Of a stretch of DNA of 64,000 nt, positions 27,501 to 36,095 are shown piece by piece. Location: NCBI RefSeq assembly GCF_020595055.1, contig NZ_JAJDOO010000019.1, positions 1 through 64,000 of the forward strand, read 5' to 3'. The position numbers were made by a program, and so were the translations under genes. The stretch's first letter is position 1; each line of letters starts with the position of its first letter. The notes under the pieces were generated by a model. That model made no database searches. It worked only from the letters and a program-made list of their open reading frames with translations, and was not told the DNA's origin. The stretch comes from Desulfosporosinus shakirovi. GTDB taxonomy: Bacteria > Bacillota > Desulfitobacteriia > Desulfitobacteriales > Desulfitobacteriaceae.

Positions 27501-27660
27501 TCTTTATCTCCTCCCAGCTATTTGCCTCATGAAAGAAAGTGTCTAACTATTTAGAAGCTGATTCTTTCTTTAATTGTCAAAAATATCACCCCCTTTCAAA
27601 AACCTGCCTCTGAAACTCTATTTTGTTGTATTGAAAAAGCACCATCAATGTCACACGAAC

Positions 27661-27724
27661 AAAAAAACCACGAGTCAACTCACTTGAGTCAAACCTCCAT
27701 GGTTTTTCAAGACCTTCATAGCCT
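27661..27724 (-). ncRNA. CCATGGAGG leader, copy B (promoter-distal of a tandem)
   Basis: Minus strand: P1 GGCT-ATGAA-GGTC (27723-27711), P2 AACC-ATGGA-GGTT, then GACTC-AAGT-GAGTT and GTGGTTTTTTT. The AACCA/TGGTT terminator uses the P2 5' arm. It lies 160 bp upstream of the methyltransferase start. Confidence 0.75.
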
Positions 27725-27876
27725 TGTATAGACGATTAAGTTATGCCTTATCTTTATTTGCCCAAGGCAATCGGATTTTCAACATTGTTGTAATTTTTTC
27801 ATTACTGAGAGGGATTCATGAAAATTCGTTTTCTCCGTAATCTTCCTTTACGACACTTAGTCCGTTTTCTTCACTA

Positions 27877-27943
27877 ATAAAAAGCCACGAAAGTAAACTC
27901 AACGAGTTAACCTCCATGGCTTTTGCTAAGATCTTCATGATCT
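27877..27943 (-). ncRNA. CCATGGAGG leader, copy C (promoter-proximal of a tandem)
   Basis: Minus strand: P1 GATC-ATGAA-GATC (27942-27930, perfect), P2 AGCC-ATGGA-GGTT, an inner AACTC-GTTG-AGTTT stem and GTGGCTTTTTATT. The P2 5' arm AGCCA pairs with TGGCT in the terminator, a change matched on the 3' side relative to copies A and B (covariation). It stands about 150 bp upstream of copy B in the same direction. Confidence 0.75.
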
Positions 27944-28228
27944 AGATAATAGTTCTATTATTTTATGTATAACTTATAATTATTCGGAGCAATTGTCAAT
28001 ACAATTCTTACAACTCCGATACCACCTAGGAAGTTTTCCTACTAGGTCCAAAATCAAAGACATGACCCTGCTCTCTATCTAGGAAATTAACATTAGGAAG
28101 TCCACTAAAAATAAAGTAGGCCCTTCTTAAGTCTTTGAAATAATTTTTTAAAATAATTATTATAACCGAAGAAGGAATAATAATATTTATGTAGAATACT
28201 ATGCTCTAACTACAAATTGCTAAATATC

Positions 28229-28290
28229 AAAGACCATGGAGGTCTTGACTAGACTTTAAGTCTAGTTATTCCTCCAGGGTCTTTTCTGTT
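28229..28290 (+). ncRNA. CCATGGAGG leader, copy D (orphan, plus strand)
   Basis: AAAGACC-ATGGA-GGTC core (28229-28243), a GACTAGACTT/AAGTCTAGT stem, then CCTCCAGGGTCTTTTCTGTTTT. Here GACC pairs with GGTC and TGGAGG with CCTCCA, giving the longest terminator of the family. No P1 hairpin was found. No full-length gene follows on this strand. Confidence 0.7.
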
Positions 28291-28307
28291 TTATAAGGAG
28301 GTGATTA

Positions 28308-28352
28308 ATGCCTACAGGCTATGTAACGACTTTCCAAAGGTCCGCAACATGA
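28308..28352 (+). CDS. 14-codon open frame behind leader D
   Basis: MPTGYVTTFQRSAT, preceded by a near-ideal ribosome-binding site, AAGGAGGTGATTA. It is either a very small peptide or the 5' stub of a lost gene. The following 230 bp have stops in all plus frames and no recognisable homologue. Confidence 0.3.
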   Translation: MPTGYVTTFQRSAT

Positions 28353-28590
28353 ATTCGACGCTCCAAAGTCCCTTGAAAATCTTTTGACTGCATCTTACCT
28401 GCGAAAATGCCAACCAAAAATCCCTAAAGAAAGTTTGGATCCTTAGGGAGCTATCAACTTCAGACTGATGATATTTTGATCTGACCGTCACAATGTTATT
28501 GGGTCTGGCCTAACCAAACGTTGCTCCTAGTATGAAAAGAGGTTGTGTTGACAACTCAGCCTCCAAAATCCCAAGTGGTTACAACAATCC

Positions 28591-28635
28591 AAAAGCGTCC
28601 TCCTTTCACTATCGAAGTGGAGTGAGGACGCTTTT
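28591..28635. terminator. Strong terminator of the leftward FecBCD-type operon
   Basis: 12-bp perfect stem, AAAAGCGTCCTC and GAGGACGCTTTT, with an additional inner TTCACT/AGTGG pairing. It lies 45 bp beyond the ATPase stop codon. Confidence 0.85.
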
Positions 28636-28679
28636 GCTTTATGCTTTATGTTTTAGGACAACCCCTTTGAACTTATTCT

Positions 28680-29432
28680 TTAACTTGGAATCACAACCAT
28701 TTGGTTCTGTACCCGCTCCACACTAACAGAGACCCCATAGGCCTGAGAGATATTTTCAGCCGTCATCACTTCCGATCCTCCCGCAGCAAAGACCCTGGTG
28801 TTCTGCAATAACAAAAATTTATCTGAGAAACGCAAGGCCAGATTCAGATCGTGCATCACAGCAACCACTGCAATGTTCTTCTCTTTGGCAGCGGTCAGAA
28901 TGCTTCTCAACACGTCAATTTGATTTCTTAGATCCAAGTTACTGGTTGGTTCATCTAATAAGAGAACCTCGGGTTCCTGAGCCAAGGCCCTGGCAATCAC
29001 AACTTTCTGCAGTTCCCCTCCACTCAGTTCATCTAAGTAGCGTAGAGCAAACTCCTTTAGACCAGTTTTTATCAATATTCCTTGCACCAGCGCCAAATCT
29101 GTCGCTGTCGCCTCCCACTTTATATGAGGCTTGCGACCTAAAAGCACAGCGTCAAAGACGGTCTGGCGATTGCTCTCGTAGTGCTGTGAGACATACGCCA
29201 TCTTTAGAGCTATTGCCAAGCGACTAAGCTCAGACACCTCCTGGTTGTCCAATAGAATACTGCCCTTTTTCGGCAGCAAAATCTTGTTTAAGGTCTTGAG
29301 CAGCGTGGATTTTCCAGCGCCATTGTTCCCTAATATGGAGAGGAACTCCCCTTTTTGCACAGAAAAACCCACCTTATCCAAGATTGTTCGGGAGCTGTAA
29401 CTAAATTCGATTCCTTTGACGGATAAGATCAT
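28680..29432 (-). CDS. Iron-chelate/cobalamin-type ABC transporter ATPase
   Basis: FepC/BtuD-type ATPase, 250 residues. Walker A GNNGAGKST, signature LSGGELQKVVIA, Walker B VLLLDEPTSNLD. It overlaps the permease gene by 4 bp. Third gene of the SBP-permease-ATPase operon behind leader E. Substrate unproven: siderophore, corrinoid, haem or an oxyanion. Confidence 0.92.
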   Translation of the reverse strand: MILSVKGIEFSYSSRTILDKVGFSVQKGEFLSILGNNGAGKSTLLKTLNKILLPKKGSILLDNQEVSELSRLAIALKMAYVSQHYESNRQTVFDAVLLGRKPHIKWEATATDLALVQGILIKTGLKEFALRYLDELSGGELQKVVIARALAQEPEVLLLDEPTSNLDLRNQIDVLRSILTAAKEKNIAVVAVMHDLNLALRFSDKFLLLQNTRVFAAGGSEVMTAENISQAYGVSVSVERVQNQMVVIPS

Positions 29433-30508
29433 CGCAACTTAGACCCCCTCACCAGCAGATAGAGAAAGAGCGGTGCCCCGAGAAAGGAGGTTACTGCTCC
29501 TACAGGCAAGACCACAGGGGCGATGATCCGCCTGGCCAAAGTATCCGCAGCCAGAAGCAGCAAAGCACCCACCACCCCGGATGCAGGAATGAGGAAGCGA
29601 TTGTCCCCGCCAATCAAGCGCTTCACAAGATGAGGAGCCACGAGACCAATGAAGGCCATGATTCCTAAAAAAGAAACGACTGTAGCCGTGATCAAAGAAG
29701 CGAAAAACATCCCCCACTTTCTCGTTTTTTCCACGTTGACACCTAGACCCTTGGCTGTCTCTGCCCCACTGTCCAGAGCATTGTAATTCCAGCGGTTAAA
29801 CAAGAAAAAGAGCAAGGAGCCAAAGACGACACAGGACATAATCCCCAACTCCCCCCAGGATGCTCTTCCAATGTCGCCGAAGGTCCAGAAGACAATAGCA
29901 GCCACATTAACATCATTGGTAAAATACTGTAAAAGCATGGTGCCTGCCGAAAAGAAAAATCCTAAAGCAAACCCAGCTAACACCATAGACTCTGGTGACA
30001 CACCCTTATATTGGGCCAGAAAAATAATGATCATGGTCGAAAGCATAGCCCCCACGAAGGCGGAAATAGTGACAATATAGGGGTTAATAATCAGAACCGC
30101 TCCTCCACCTGTGCTTGAAGAACTACCTGCTCCCCAGCCAATGATGGCCAGCGCAGCCCCGAAGGCTGCGCCTTGAGCAATACCGATGGTAGTCGGGGAT
30201 GCTAAGGGATTTCTGAGGATATTTTGCATAACCGCACCGGCAACCGCCAAACCTGTCCCCGCCACCAGAGCTGACAACACCCGAGGTAAACGGATTGACC
30301 ATATAATAATCTGGGAATGCCCCTCAGTTTGGCCGAGTAAAGTCAGTAACACTTGCCAGGGCGTAAGCTCAGCAGAACCGGCACTAATGGCATAAAGAGC
30401 CAGCACTGCAGTCATTGCCAACAAACCTAACATAATTAATTTCTTCTTCCATGTATATCTCAGATAATGGTTTACTCCACCATCAGGCACGGTCTCACTG
30501 CCAACCAA
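29429..30508 (-). CDS. Iron-chelate/cobalamin-type ABC transporter permease (FecCD family)
   Basis: 359 residues with about ten membrane segments. Family motifs: IRLPRVLSALVAGTGLAVAG (about 67-86), NPLASPTTIGIAQGAAFGAA and GLVAPHLVKRLIGGDNR. TTG start at 30508 after GAGGTGATTTGAG. A degenerate copy of the C-terminal segment of a close relative is found at 44921-44998. Confidence 0.93.
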   Translation of the reverse strand: MVGSETVPDGGVNHYLRYTWKKKLIMLGLLAMTAVLALYAISAGSAELTPWQVLLTLLGQTEGHSQIIIWSIRLPRVLSALVAGTGLAVAGAVMQNILRNPLASPTTIGIAQGAAFGAALAIIGWGAGSSSSTGGGAVLIINPYIVTISAFVGAMLSTMIIIFLAQYKGVSPESMVLAGFALGFFFSAGTMLLQYFTNDVNVAAIVFWTFGDIGRASWGELGIMSCVVFGSLLFFLFNRWNYNALDSGAETAKGLGVNVEKTRKWGMFFASLITATVVSFLGIMAFIGLVAPHLVKRLIGGDNRFLIPASGVVGALLLLAADTLARRIIAPVVLPVGAVTSFLGAPLFLYLLVRGSKLR

Positions 30509-30524
30509 CTCAAATCACCTCATA

Positions 30525-31649
30525 TCATTTTCCTAGCTCCAACTTCTTGAAGCCGCCAAAATCCCTATCCATATCTGCATACAGGGGTTTACCAAGCAGG
30601 AACTGATAAATTTCATCACTCTTCTTAATCGGATCGATGTCTTTAAACTGTTCAGGAAAGATTATTTTTCCTGCGTAATAGGCGTCTGCAAATGCTGTGT
30701 CAATATTGGGGTTATAGTTATTAAAGGGAATCAAGTTATAGACTCGATCATTTTTCAAAGCCTGCAGGGATTGGTAGAAAGCTGGTTTTTTCTTATAATC
30801 TTCTGTAACTAGTGCATACCCCTCTGCATCAAGAAACAAAAAATCCGGATCCCAGCTGATGAGTTTTTCTTTATCGATCATAACAGTCCCATTTTTCCCT
30901 GTTTCATCAACGACATTTCTTGCCCCAATATACTTAAATGGAGGGTATTGGGCCTGAGTGCTTTCAATCCCATGTGCTCCTTTCATGCTCACAGCGCCTA
31001 CATAAACTTTTGCTATGTCCCCATCGGCAAGGCTCTTCGTCCGTTCTCCTAAATCCTTTTCATTTTCTTTAAGATAAGCAACAACGTCTTGGGCCCGCTT
31101 CTCCTTGCCGATGATCGAGCCGATTATATTTAGGGAACGATATAGATTTTCACCAAACGTCGCCAAATCCCCATAGCTTAAAGCGACTACGGGAATACCT
31201 GTTTTGGCTTGTAATTGATCAGCCTTCTCTTTTTCTACAAGGGTACAGACAAAAATCACATCCGGTTTAACGCTGACTAAACTTTCCTCGTTCGGTGCAG
31301 TGTCCGGGCCTCCCTGCCCAATACTGGGTAGTTTCTTCAAGTCAGGATAAGCGAGCATGTAGGATCTTCCTGGGTTAGGTTTCTTCTCAGTCTCTTCGGT
31401 CCCGACCACCATGGACGCTCCTTCGGCATAAGTCACTAACCGGAGCGCTCCCGGTCCAATGGCCACCACCCGTTGGACCGGGACCGCTAGTTCAACTTCT
31501 CTGCCGACCAGATCCGTAATTTTTTGTTTTTGAACCTGAGCTGTGGTCGGAATTGTTCCCCCTTCCTTCGTACTTGCAGATCCTCCACATCCCGTTAAAA
31601 GTAATAAGGACGTCATTAGTATCAAAAGTAGCAATGTCAGTTTTCTCAT
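30525..31649 (-). CDS. Iron-chelate/cobalamin-type ABC substrate-binding lipoprotein (TroA/FecB-like)
   Basis: 374 residues with lipobox LLLTGC followed by GGSAST. The Peripla_BP_2 fold is indicated by DLVGREVELAVPVQRVVAIGPG and the SIGQGGPDTAPNEESLVSVKPDVIF stretch. It resembles MolA/TroA_f-type proteins found in anaerobes and archaea. Start at 31649 chosen for its GAGAGG ribosome-binding site; two earlier ATGs are less well placed. First gene of the importer operon under leader E. Confidence 0.9.
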   Translation of the reverse strand: MRKLTLLLLILMTSLLLLTGCGGSASTKEGGTIPTTAQVQKQKITDLVGREVELAVPVQRVVAIGPGALRLVTYAEGASMVVGTEETEKKPNPGRSYMLAYPDLKKLPSIGQGGPDTAPNEESLVSVKPDVIFVCTLVEKEKADQLQAKTGIPVVALSYGDLATFGENLYRSLNIIGSIIGKEKRAQDVVAYLKENEKDLGERTKSLADGDIAKVYVGAVSMKGAHGIESTQAQYPPFKYIGARNVVDETGKNGTVMIDKEKLISWDPDFLFLDAEGYALVTEDYKKKPAFYQSLQALKNDRVYNLIPFNNYNPNIDTAFADAYYAGKIIFPEQFKDIDPIKKSDEIYQFLLGKPLYADMDRDFGGFKKLELGK

Positions 31650-31779
31650 TGAACTCATCCTCTCAAAATCGCATTTGCCCATCAAGAACATGCCAAAGGG
31701 AATTTTAGGTATATTCTACTCTGAAAAAAACATCCTGATAGGGGCCGATCTTCTGTCGGGCTCTGGGGCGGAGCGCTAT

Positions 31780-31890
31780 TCAGCACGCGTCTGCGAGTTC
31801 CGCCGCTGGCTCGCTGGACGGTTCGCGAGCGCGTCCGAACCTCAACACAACGCTCCCAATCCATTTGAACTTGTTTCTCCATGGTTTCAT
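31780..31890 (-). CDS. Small open frame (36 aa) between leader E and the binding protein
   Basis: MKPWRNKFKWIGSVVLRFG plus 17 residues, with ribosome-binding site GAGGGAGCG directly upstream and located 20 bp after the leader E terminator. The second half is encoded in an unusually GC-rich stretch with inverted repeats (about 31738-31850), unlike its neighbours. It could be a real small basic protein or a truncated gene into which a repeat was inserted. Confidence 0.35.
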   Translation of the reverse strand: MKPWRNKFKWIGSVVLRFGRAREPSSEPAAELADAC

Positions 31891-31910
31891 CGCTCCCTCA
31901 ATTTTAGTAA

Positions 31911-31962
31911 AAAAAGAGACCAAGAAGCTGACTTCGTATCGAAGTCAGACCTCCATGGTCAA
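31911..31962 (-). ncRNA. CCATGGAGG leader, copy E (upstream of the FecBCD-type operon)
   Basis: Minus strand: GACC-ATGGA-GGTC (31962-31950), the perfect stem CTGACTTC/GAAGTCAG and CTTCTTGGTCTCTTTTTTT. GACCA pairs with TGGTC and GGAG with CTTC to complete the terminator. No P1 hairpin is visible within 60 bp upstream. Confidence 0.72.
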
Positions 31963-32071
31963 ATTTTTAATGTATTTTGTTTAGTATTGGTGTTTCTACA
32001 TTAATTTATAAATTCCTTCTTTTTTTATTACTTTTTTTTAATTTTAGTTCCTTGCTGAAAACTCTTGTTCA

Positions 32072-32254
32072 TCAGATCAACTTGCTTTGCTGACGGGACA
32101 ATTCTTCAAGTTCGTCATCAATATCTAGAAGCTTAACCAACCACTGAGAGCGCTGTTCCCTTTCTGATATAAATTTCCCTAAGATCTCTTCTCGCGCATC
32201 CTGCAGCACTTGCCTCCGCTTTTCAATCTCATGTAGCTTATCTTGGTGACCCAT
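32072..32254 (-). CDS. Small helical (coiled-coil) protein of unknown function
   Basis: 60 residues, MGHQDKLHEIEKRRQVLQDA onward, rich in Glu, Lys, Arg and Gln and predicted to be almost wholly helical. Good ribosome-binding site GGAGGCGTGAAAT. It lies between leader F (upstream) and leader E (downstream), so it is an individually attenuated unit. No family recognised. Confidence 0.7.
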   Translation of the reverse strand: MGHQDKLHEIEKRRQVLQDAREEILGKFISEREQRSQWLVKLLDIDDELEELSRQQSKLI

Positions 32255-32303
32255 ATTTCACGCCTCCTTAGAAGAAAAAAATCTTTCTTTCTCTTTAATC
32301 CAG

Positions 32304-32352
32304 AAAAAAGACCATGAAGTTGACTTCGTATTTAAGTCAGACCTCCATGGTC
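32304..32352 (-). ncRNA. CCATGGAGG leader, copy F (upstream of the small coiled-coil gene)
   Basis: Minus strand: GACC-ATGGA-GGTC (32352-32340), CTGACTTAAATACGAAGTCAA inner stem region, then CTTCATGGTCTTTTTTC. GACCATG...CATGGTC gives a 7-bp outer stem and GGAG/CTTC pairs cannot all form at once, but the terminator remains stable. Nearly identical to copy E, so the two may be a recent duplication. Confidence 0.72.
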
Positions 32353-32447
32353 AAATTTCTTTAATTATTTCGCCTATTATAATTACTTCTCCAGAAATCT
32401 AGAAACCCCTGCTTTACAAATTTTTCGGACTCATTATTAAGACATTT

Positions 32448-32864
32448 TTAGAATCTGAGTTTTTTTCTATTAAAAGACTTTTCGCGTCTTTTTCTAAGTT
32501 GTCTAACCCAATTGCCATAGTCTTCATACATCTCTCCCCCTAATGTCCTAATCATACGTGTACCATCCACCGTCTTAGCCTCAGGTACACCGTAAAAGGA
32601 ATTAGTTATCTGAGTCAGAACAGTAATTACTCGATTTTTCCTCACGATCAGCACGACTTGATAACCCTCTTGGGTAGGATCTGGGGCTAAGTAGTACTTA
32701 CATCCTTTCATTTTGTTCAATATACAAGCTACCTCATTAGCCTCCTCAAAAGAAACCTCGTGTGCAGTTTGTAACCACTCCTCCATAAAGCGGTTAGCCG
32801 TGAGTGGGTCTAACCCCAGTCTGCAGACAACACCTTCTAAACTATGAACAGTGGCTGTAATCAT
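32448..32864 (-). CDS. Hypothetical protein under cobalamin-riboswitch control
   Basis: 138 residues, soluble, with a basic C-terminus (RQLRKRREKSFNRKKLRF). GGGAGCGAATTGTT precedes the ATG. No family recognised. It is the first gene behind the cobalamin riboswitch at 33040-33182, so its expression should fall when cobalamin is plentiful. The central segment (VVLIVRKNRVITVLTQI, about 70-86) looks like a beta hairpin. A role in corrinoid or metal handling is inferred only from regulation. Confidence 0.75.
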   Translation of the reverse strand: MITATVHSLEGVVCRLGLDPLTANRFMEEWLQTAHEVSFEEANEVACILNKMKGCKYYLAPDPTQEGYQVVLIVRKNRVITVLTQITNSFYGVPEAKTVDGTRMIRTLGGEMYEDYGNWVRQLRKRREKSFNRKKLRF

Positions 32865-32930
32865 AACAATTCGCTCCCATACACTCTGTATTTACACATA
32901 TCTGCGTTCAATCTCTTTTCCTAAGAAAAC

Positions 32931-32961
32931 AAAAACCCCTTTACAGACACCTGTAAAGGGA
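32931..32961 (-). terminator. Terminator of cobalamin riboswitch 1
   Basis: Minus strand CCCTTTACAG-GTGT-CTGTAAAGGGG followed by TTTTTG. It stands between riboswitch 1 and the hypothetical gene. Confidence 0.85.
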
Positions 32962-33039
32962 TATGGTTGACTTCGCTAGCCGGACAGAATTCGCTGACTT
33001 CCCGACATAAACGGCACCTCCCCTATCTTCCGTAGGTTC

Positions 33040-33182
33040 CTGTGTTGATCTGTAACGAACAAGGTCTCCTGGCTTAAGTTCATCGCCGCCTTATGTCTTC
33101 CCGGTTACCCAGTGACATTATATAAGACCGCTCACTATCACAGTGGCGGGACCGCGTCAGATTAACTGACTTCCCTTTTTAA
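33040..33182 (-). ncRNA. Cobalamin riboswitch 1
   Basis: On the minus strand the conserved boxes occur in order: GGGAAGTC, GACGCGGTCCCGCCACTGTGA, GTCACTGGG, CGGGAAGAC and the B12-box AAGCCAGGAGACCTTG. It is followed by an intrinsic terminator. Downstream are the hypothetical gene at 32448-32864 and, further on, the leader F and E units. Confidence 0.93.
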
Positions 33183-33299
33183 TACTTCCATCAGAAAGTA
33201 TCTCGTTACGCGCATATTAAGTTATTCAATACTTAGCTACTTCTACAAAAGCTTGGGAATCCCTGCTTTATTAAATATATTTTGAAAGTCTCAAAAGCC

Positions 33300-33370
33300 G
33301 CACAATTAAGCAGACCCATAGCACAAACCTATGGGCCTTATCCCAGCTCTCCTCCTTTATCTAATTGTGC
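33300..33370. other. Nested inverted repeat downstream of the operon 2 ATPase gene
   Basis: Outer stem GCACAATTA/TAATTGTGC encloses CCCATAG-CACAAAC-CTATGGG. It lies about 95 bp past the ATPase stop and upstream of cobalamin riboswitch 1. It may act as the operon 2 terminator, although no strong U-tract follows. Confidence 0.45.
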
Positions 33371-33463
33371 TCATTCGTTCCTCCACCTCGATTTATTCAT
33401 TTAAAGACACAAGCTTAGCACCAAAGCCTCGTCGTTTTTTCTTACTAGTTACAATTATCCACC

Positions 33464-35164
33464 TTAAGTCATCCTCTGAACCAGTTTGCAAGTGTACTTC
33501 TCTTTGGGCGAACTGAATACATCTGCAATCGTCCCGTGTTCGATGATCCTCCCCCTCTGCATGACGTACACCCTGTCCGCAATTTTACGAGCCAAAGCCA
33601 GGTCATGGGTCACATACAACATAGAAAACCCTAAGGAATTCTGTAATCCCTTCAGCAATCTTAAGACATTAGCCTGAGTAGAAGAATCCAGCATGGAACT
33701 TATTTCGTCGGCAATCAAGAGTTTGGGCTCCATAACCAAACTTCTGGCTATAGCTACTCTCTGCCGCTGTCCACCGCTGAGCCTATGGCATCTTCTGTCG
33801 AGGAACAGCTCATCTCCCGGCAACTGCACATCTTGCAAAGCCTTAAGGACTGCCATTCTGCGTTCTTCCTTGCTCCCCACCCTCAATATATCCAAAGGCT
33901 CTCTCACCGCCTGCCCGACGGTCAAATGCTCATTGACTGCGGAAAAGGGATCCTGAAAGACCATCTGTATTCCCTTGATGCGGGAGGTGAAATTGTTGCC
34001 TTGCACTCTGTTTCCCAGGAACTGAACTTCCCCTTCATCGGGTAAGCCGATCCCGGCTAAGATACTGGCTAAGGTAGTCTTTCCCGAGCCGGATTCCCCG
34101 ATCAAAGCCACTATTTCTCCCGAGCGAATCTTAATTTCACAGTTAGCGCAGGCCTTCACCCTCTCACCCTTAAATTCATAGTTTTTGCAGATTCCCTGGC
34201 CCTGAAGCAGGGTCACAATCCCCCCTTGGTTGCAGGCCACCTTTCTCTCTACCCAGATGTATTCCAGCAAAGGAGCCTTTATCCTGCAAAGCTCCAGCTT
34301 TTGATTACACCTTCCATAAAAACAACATTGTTCTTTCCTGCTGCTGCCCGTTTCTCCGGGTATGCCCCATAAGTCACGATAGGGGTTGAGGGAAGGGGAG
34401 GAGTAGAGCAAGCCACGGGTATAAGGATGCTGGGGATTTTTGATCACATCCTTGGTAATGCCCTCTTCCACAATATGCCCTGCATACATCACAGCCACCT
34501 TAGCGGTCAGTTTCATGATTACCGGGATTTCATGGGAAACAACAAGCATAGCCAAGCGTCGTTCCTTGTTAAGCTTTGCCAGCAGTGTAATAATTTCATC
34601 CTTGGCCACAGCATCCAAAGCGGATGTAGGTTCATCCACAAGGAGCACTTCAGGATCACAGGAAAGGGCCATGGCAATCAATACCCTCTGGCGCATTCCG
34701 CCGGAAAGCTGGTGGGGATAACGCTTACCCCACTCCGGATCCAGACCTGTCATCTCCAGAAGCCCGGCTACTCTGTCCTTAGCCTCCTGTTTGGAAAGCT
34801 CAGTATGCCGTCTTAGACATTCATAGATTTGCTCCTGCACCGTAAGGACAGGATTCAACACATCCAGACCGTTCTGGAAGACCATAGCTATCTTGTTCCA
34901 GCGGTATTGCTGCCATTCCTGTTCAGAGAGACCGCCCAGCTCTCTATCACAGTAACAAACCTGCCCGGAAATCTCTGCCTTTTTGCTCAAAAGACCCATG
35001 ATGGCCATGGCGGCTGAGGTTTTGCCGCTGCCTGACTCACCGATAATCCCCAGACAGCTTCCTTCTTCCAGAGAAAAGCTGACACTCTCCACTGCTAATA
35101 CTTTGTCACTGTCGGTTTTATAATGAACCGACAGATTCTCGACCTTTAAAACTGATTTTTTCAA
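33464..35164 (-). CDS. Fused dipeptide/nickel-type ABC ATPase (two ATPase domains, operon 2)
   Basis: 566 residues with two complete ATPase domains. The first (about 1-320) has GESGSGKTSA, LSGGMRQRVLIA and [12 protein letters not shown] plus a Cys-rich segment (CCFYGRCNQKLELC). The second (about 325-566) has GESGSGKTTL, LSGGQRQRVAIA and LLIADEISSMLD. In operon 1 the equivalent domains are separate genes. The second Walker B has DEISSMLD instead of DEPTS. Last gene of operon 2. Confidence 0.93.
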   Translation of the reverse strand: MKKSVLKVENLSVHYKTDSDKVLAVESVSFSLEEGSCLGIIGESGSGKTSAAMAIMGLLSKKAEISGQVCYCDRELGGLSEQEWQQYRWNKIAMVFQNGLDVLNPVLTVQEQIYECLRRHTELSKQEAKDRVAGLLEMTGLDPEWGKRYPHQLSGGMRQRVLIAMALSCDPEVLLVDEPTSALDAVAKDEIITLLAKLNKERRLAMLVVSHEIPVIMKLTAKVAVMYAGHIVEEGITKDVIKNPQHPYTRGLLYSSPSLNPYRDLWGIPGETGSSRKEQCCFYGRCNQKLELCRIKAPLLEYIWVERKVACNQGGIVTLLQGQGICKNYEFKGERVKACANCEIKIRSGEIVALIGESGSGKTTLASILAGIGLPDEGEVQFLGNRVQGNNFTSRIKGIQMVFQDPFSAVNEHLTVGQAVREPLDILRVGSKEERRMAVLKALQDVQLPGDELFLDRRCHRLSGGQRQRVAIARSLVMEPKLLIADEISSMLDSSTQANVLRLLKGLQNSLGFSMLYVTHDLALARKIADRVYVMQRGRIIEHGTIADVFSSPKEKYTCKLVQRMT

Positions 35165-35177
35165 ACTAATTATCCCC

Positions 35178-36095
35178 TCACATCTTTGAATTGACCAGTT
35201 TCTCCAGTTCCCTGCCGATAAAGGCGATGGAGACTACCATCAAGCTAATTGCCGTGATGGGACTCACAACCCACCATTTCCAAAATTCTGTGAAGTAAAT
35301 TCCCTTAAAGTTAATGGCATGATTAAGAATAAGGCCCCAGCTTTTGGACAGAGGATCTCCGAGACCGAGAAAGGCCAGTCCGGCTTCAGCCACTATGGCT
35401 CTTCCCATCAGGCGAATCATGCTTACCAGGACTAAGGGCAGAAGGCTTGGCAAAAAATGCACTCTTATCAAGTGCCAGACACCTGCACCATAGCTCTTTG
35501 CCGCTCTGACATAGTGCTCCTGCTTGATAGACAGAATTTTGGAACGCACAATCCTGGCGGGTTCTGTCCAGGAAAAAAGGGCCAGCACCAAGATAACATT
35601 CTTCAGACTGGGACCAAAAAAAGCACCCAACACAATCATCATAGGCAGCTCAGGCAAAACAATGATCAAATCCGTAAGGCGCATGATCACTTTATCGACA
35701 GTCCCTCCGGCGTAACCCGAAACAACGCCAATCAGGCTTCCTCCTACTCCCGCCAATAGTGCTGTCCCCCACCCTACCATAAGGCTTACCCTTGCTCCAT
35801 AGCAAATCTGGGCCCAGAGATCAATTCCCAGGTCATCTGTCCCCAGCCAATGGCTTTTTCCCGGGGCTTCCAGGGCATAACCTGAAGGGAGATTGTTGGA
35901 AAACAGGGATAAATGCTCCGCAAAAATACCCATCATGACGATTATAGCGGCTACAACAAGAGCGGCCTTGCCTATTGGCGAGAATTTTTTCACAGCCCTC
36001 ACCAGTAAATGTAATCCGGCAAACTTACTCTGACCATGCTCAGAGCCGGTATTGATCATAGGCAAATTACTGTTCAGCATTTTTTTATCCATCAT
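35178..36095 (-). CDS. Dipeptide/nickel-type ABC transporter permease C (operon 2)
   Basis: 305 residues, DppC-like. HWLGTDDLGIDLWAQICYGARVS (about 82-104) is the family motif and HYVRAAKSYGAGVWHLIRVH the EAA loop. It overlaps the permease B gene by 11 bp. Confidence 0.92.
   Translation of the reverse strand: MMDKKMLNSNLPMINTGSEHGQSKFAGLHLLVRAVKKFSPIGKAALVVAAIIVMMGIFAEHLSLFSNNLPSGYALEAPGKSHWLGTDDLGIDLWAQICYGARVSLMVGWGTALLAGVGGSLIGVVSGYAGGTVDKVIMRLTDLIIVLPELPMMIVLGAFFGPSLKNVILVLALFSWTEPARIVRSKILSIKQEHYVRAAKSYGAGVWHLIRVHFLPSLLPLVLVSMIRLMGRAIVAEAGLAFLGLGDPLSKSWGLILNHAINFKGIYFTEFWKWWVVSPITAISLMVVSIAFIGRELEKLVNSKM

Noticed and set aside
28353-28590. Coding remnant on the minus strand (MQSKDFQGTLERRIHV)
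   Set aside because: Only 23 codons, no ribosome-binding site and no recognised homologue.
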